From NCBI GenBank assembly GCA_041498815.1, contig JBGQJC010000018.1, forward strand, positions 1 through 42,241: a stretch of 42,241 nt of DNA, read 5' to 3'. This document shows, piece after piece, positions 41,433-42,241 of the stretch. Each line of letters starts with the position of its first letter. Positions within the stretch are counted from its first letter, which is position 1. The DNA is from DATDPM01 sp041498815 (GTDB lineage: Bacteria > Pseudomonadota > Alphaproteobacteria > DATDPM01). The position numbers and the translations under genes were made by a program. The notes beneath the pieces are model-generated. The model ran no database searches, was not told the DNA's origin, and worked only from the letters and a program-made list of their open reading frames with translations.

Positions 41433-41908
41433 CACTCGGCCTCGAAGATTCCTGATTTGCCACCAGATTTATGGGTGAGTCTGATGTCGGAAATCGTGAT
41501 GGCCCGGTCGGCGGCCTTGCACATGTCATAGACCGTGAGTGCGGCGACCGCGACCGCGGTCAAGGCTTCCATCTCGACGCCGGTGCGGCTTTCGACCTTG
41601 CAGGTCGCCGTAATATCCACGGCATCGCGCGAGGGGTCGCAGGTAAGCTCCACCTCGATCGAGGTGAGGGGCAGGGGATGGCAGAGCGGGATCAAATCCG
41701 ACGCGCGCTTGGCCGCCTGGATCCCGGCCACCTTCGCCACCGCCAGCGCATCGCCTTTCTTGGCGGCACCATTCATGACCATGCGCAAGGTTTCGGGCGC
41801 CATCATGACCGACCCCTTGGCGGTGGCGGTCCGCAGCGTAACGAATTTGGCCGAGACATCGACCATGGCGGCGCTGCCCTTGGCGTCGAGGTGCGTGAGC
41901 TTGGCCAT
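41432..41908 (-). CDS. moaC: Cyclic pyranopterin monophosphate synthase MoaC
   Basis: Second enzyme of molybdenum cofactor synthesis, making cyclic pyranopterin from the MoaA product. 158 residues, the usual length. LIPLCHPLPLT (73-83), GVEMEALTAV (110-119) and the catalytic D128 and K131 in VYDMCKAADRA are present, with RLTHKSGGKSG at the end. The ATG has GAGAGGGCG upstream and lies two bases after the trpC stop. The neighbouring moaA is not in the window. Confidence 0.97.
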   Translation of the reverse strand: MAKLTHLDAKGSAAMVDVSAKFVTLRTATAKGSVMMAPETLRMVMNGAAKKGDALAVAKVAGIQAAKRASDLIPLCHPLPLTSIEVELTCDPSRDAVDITATCKVESRTGVEMEALTAVAVAALTVYDMCKAADRAITISDIRLTHKSGGKSGIFEAE

Positions 41909-41910
41909 TC

Positions 41911-42241
41911 TTACGCCCTCTCAGCGGCCAACGAGGTGCCGAGAAGTGCTCGGGTCGCCGCCGCCACGTCCCGCTCACGCATCAAGGATTCGCCCACTAG
42001 ATACGCATCCGCCCCGGCATCGGCCAGGCGGGCAAGATCGTCGTTGGATTTGATGCCGCTTTCACTTACCAGGATCCGGTCGTCGGGAACCACATGGGCA
42101 AGGCGCAGTGTCGTCTCAAGATCTGTTTCCAAGGTTTTGAGATTGCGGTTGTTTATCCCGATGAGCCGAGACCGCAACTTGAGCGCCCGGGCGAGTTCTT
42201 GGGCATCATGGACTTCGATCAAGACGTCCATCCCGTGGTCC
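41911..42241 (-). CDS. trpC: Indole-3-glycerol phosphate synthase (TrpC), N-terminal part outside the window
   Basis: C-terminal 109 residues of the tryptophan pathway enzyme that closes the indole ring from CdRP. The barrel strands read MDVLIEVHDAQEL, GINNRNLKTLETDLETT, ILVSESGI and DAYLVGESLMR, all diagnostic, including the catalytic-type Asn of INNRNL and Glu of SESGI. The frame is open to the window edge on the minus strand (three more residues, D-H-G, before the methionine at 42231). It stops two bases before moaC, so trp and moa/moe genes are probably co-transcribed. Confidence 0.95.
   Translation of the reverse strand, partial: DHGMDVLIEVHDAQELARALKLRSRLIGINNRNLKTLETDLETTLRLAHVVPDDRILVSESGIKSNDDLARLADAGADAYLVGESLMRERDVAAATRALLGTSLAAERA

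Noticed and set aside
1..42241. CRISPR arrays, tRNA or rRNA genes, insertion sequences, prophage, toxin-antitoxin or defence genes
   Set aside because: Nothing with regular spaced repeats, tRNA cloverleaf features, transposase or integrase motifs was seen; nearly the whole window is explained by core genes.

Overview
The window is one continuous stretch of GC-rich bacterial chromosome carrying almost only core genes. It reads as an alphaproteobacterium, most like a Rhodospirillales-type lineage. The signs are a prolyl-tRNA synthetase without the editing insertion, LpxI instead of LpxH, RNase J, the DUF1467 membrane protein, a LexA operator of the alphaproteobacterial type (GTTC-N7-GTTC), and a gene order (nuo-birA-coaX-rnj-mce; lolC-lolD-dnaE; trpC-moaC-moeA-lexA with comEC, gltX, gltA) that I recall from that class. 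No 16S or other taxonomic marker is present, so the placement is inference.

Layout. 2-6240 (+): the 3' end of the complex I operon, nuoI (5' truncated), nuoJ, nuoK, nuoL, nuoM, nuoN. 6247-10156 (+): tightly packed birA, coaX, rnj, mce and a DUF1467 gene, probably read through from nuo. 10173-11911: a small accessory-looking segment with a tag DNA glycosylase carrying an odd basic tail, a hairpin whose T-tract lies on the minus strand, about 280 bases without a convincing gene, and a secreted alanine-rich protein of unknown function. 11992-18808 (+): proS, lolC/E, lolD, dnaE. 19036-33716 (+): a 15-gene run, rpsB, tsf, pyrH, frr, uppS, cdsA, dxr, rseP, bamA, skp, lpxD, fabZ, lpxA, lpxI, lpxB, with no gap above 76 bases. 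33746-34162 (+): glyoxalase I. From 34174 the direction changes: gltA and gltX (-), comEC (+), then lexA, moeA, moaC and a truncated trpC (-).

How the genes work together. The nuo genes build the proton-pumping arm of NADH dehydrogenase. birA and coaX serve biotin and coenzyme A metabolism, and mce acts on methylmalonyl-CoA. The 15-gene run joins translation (S2, EF-Ts, RRF) to UMP kinase, the isoprenoid and undecaprenyl route (Dxr, UppS), phospholipid precursor synthesis (CdsA), outer-membrane protein assembly and its stress protease (BamA, Skp, RseP) and the lipid A pathway (LpxD, FabZ, LpxA, LpxI, LpxB). LolCD adds lipoprotein export, so much of the envelope-building machinery lies in one place. 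lexA has a visible self-regulatory operator.

I found no tRNA, rRNA, CRISPR array, insertion sequence, prophage or defence system, and nothing I could honestly call a new multi-gene system. The places most worth a second look are the 10157-11991 segment (possible minus-strand small RNA, tailed glycosylase, alanine-rich secreted protein), the palindrome that encodes the end of ProS, the structured rpsB leader, and the lexA operator region with its overlapping convergent comEC gene.
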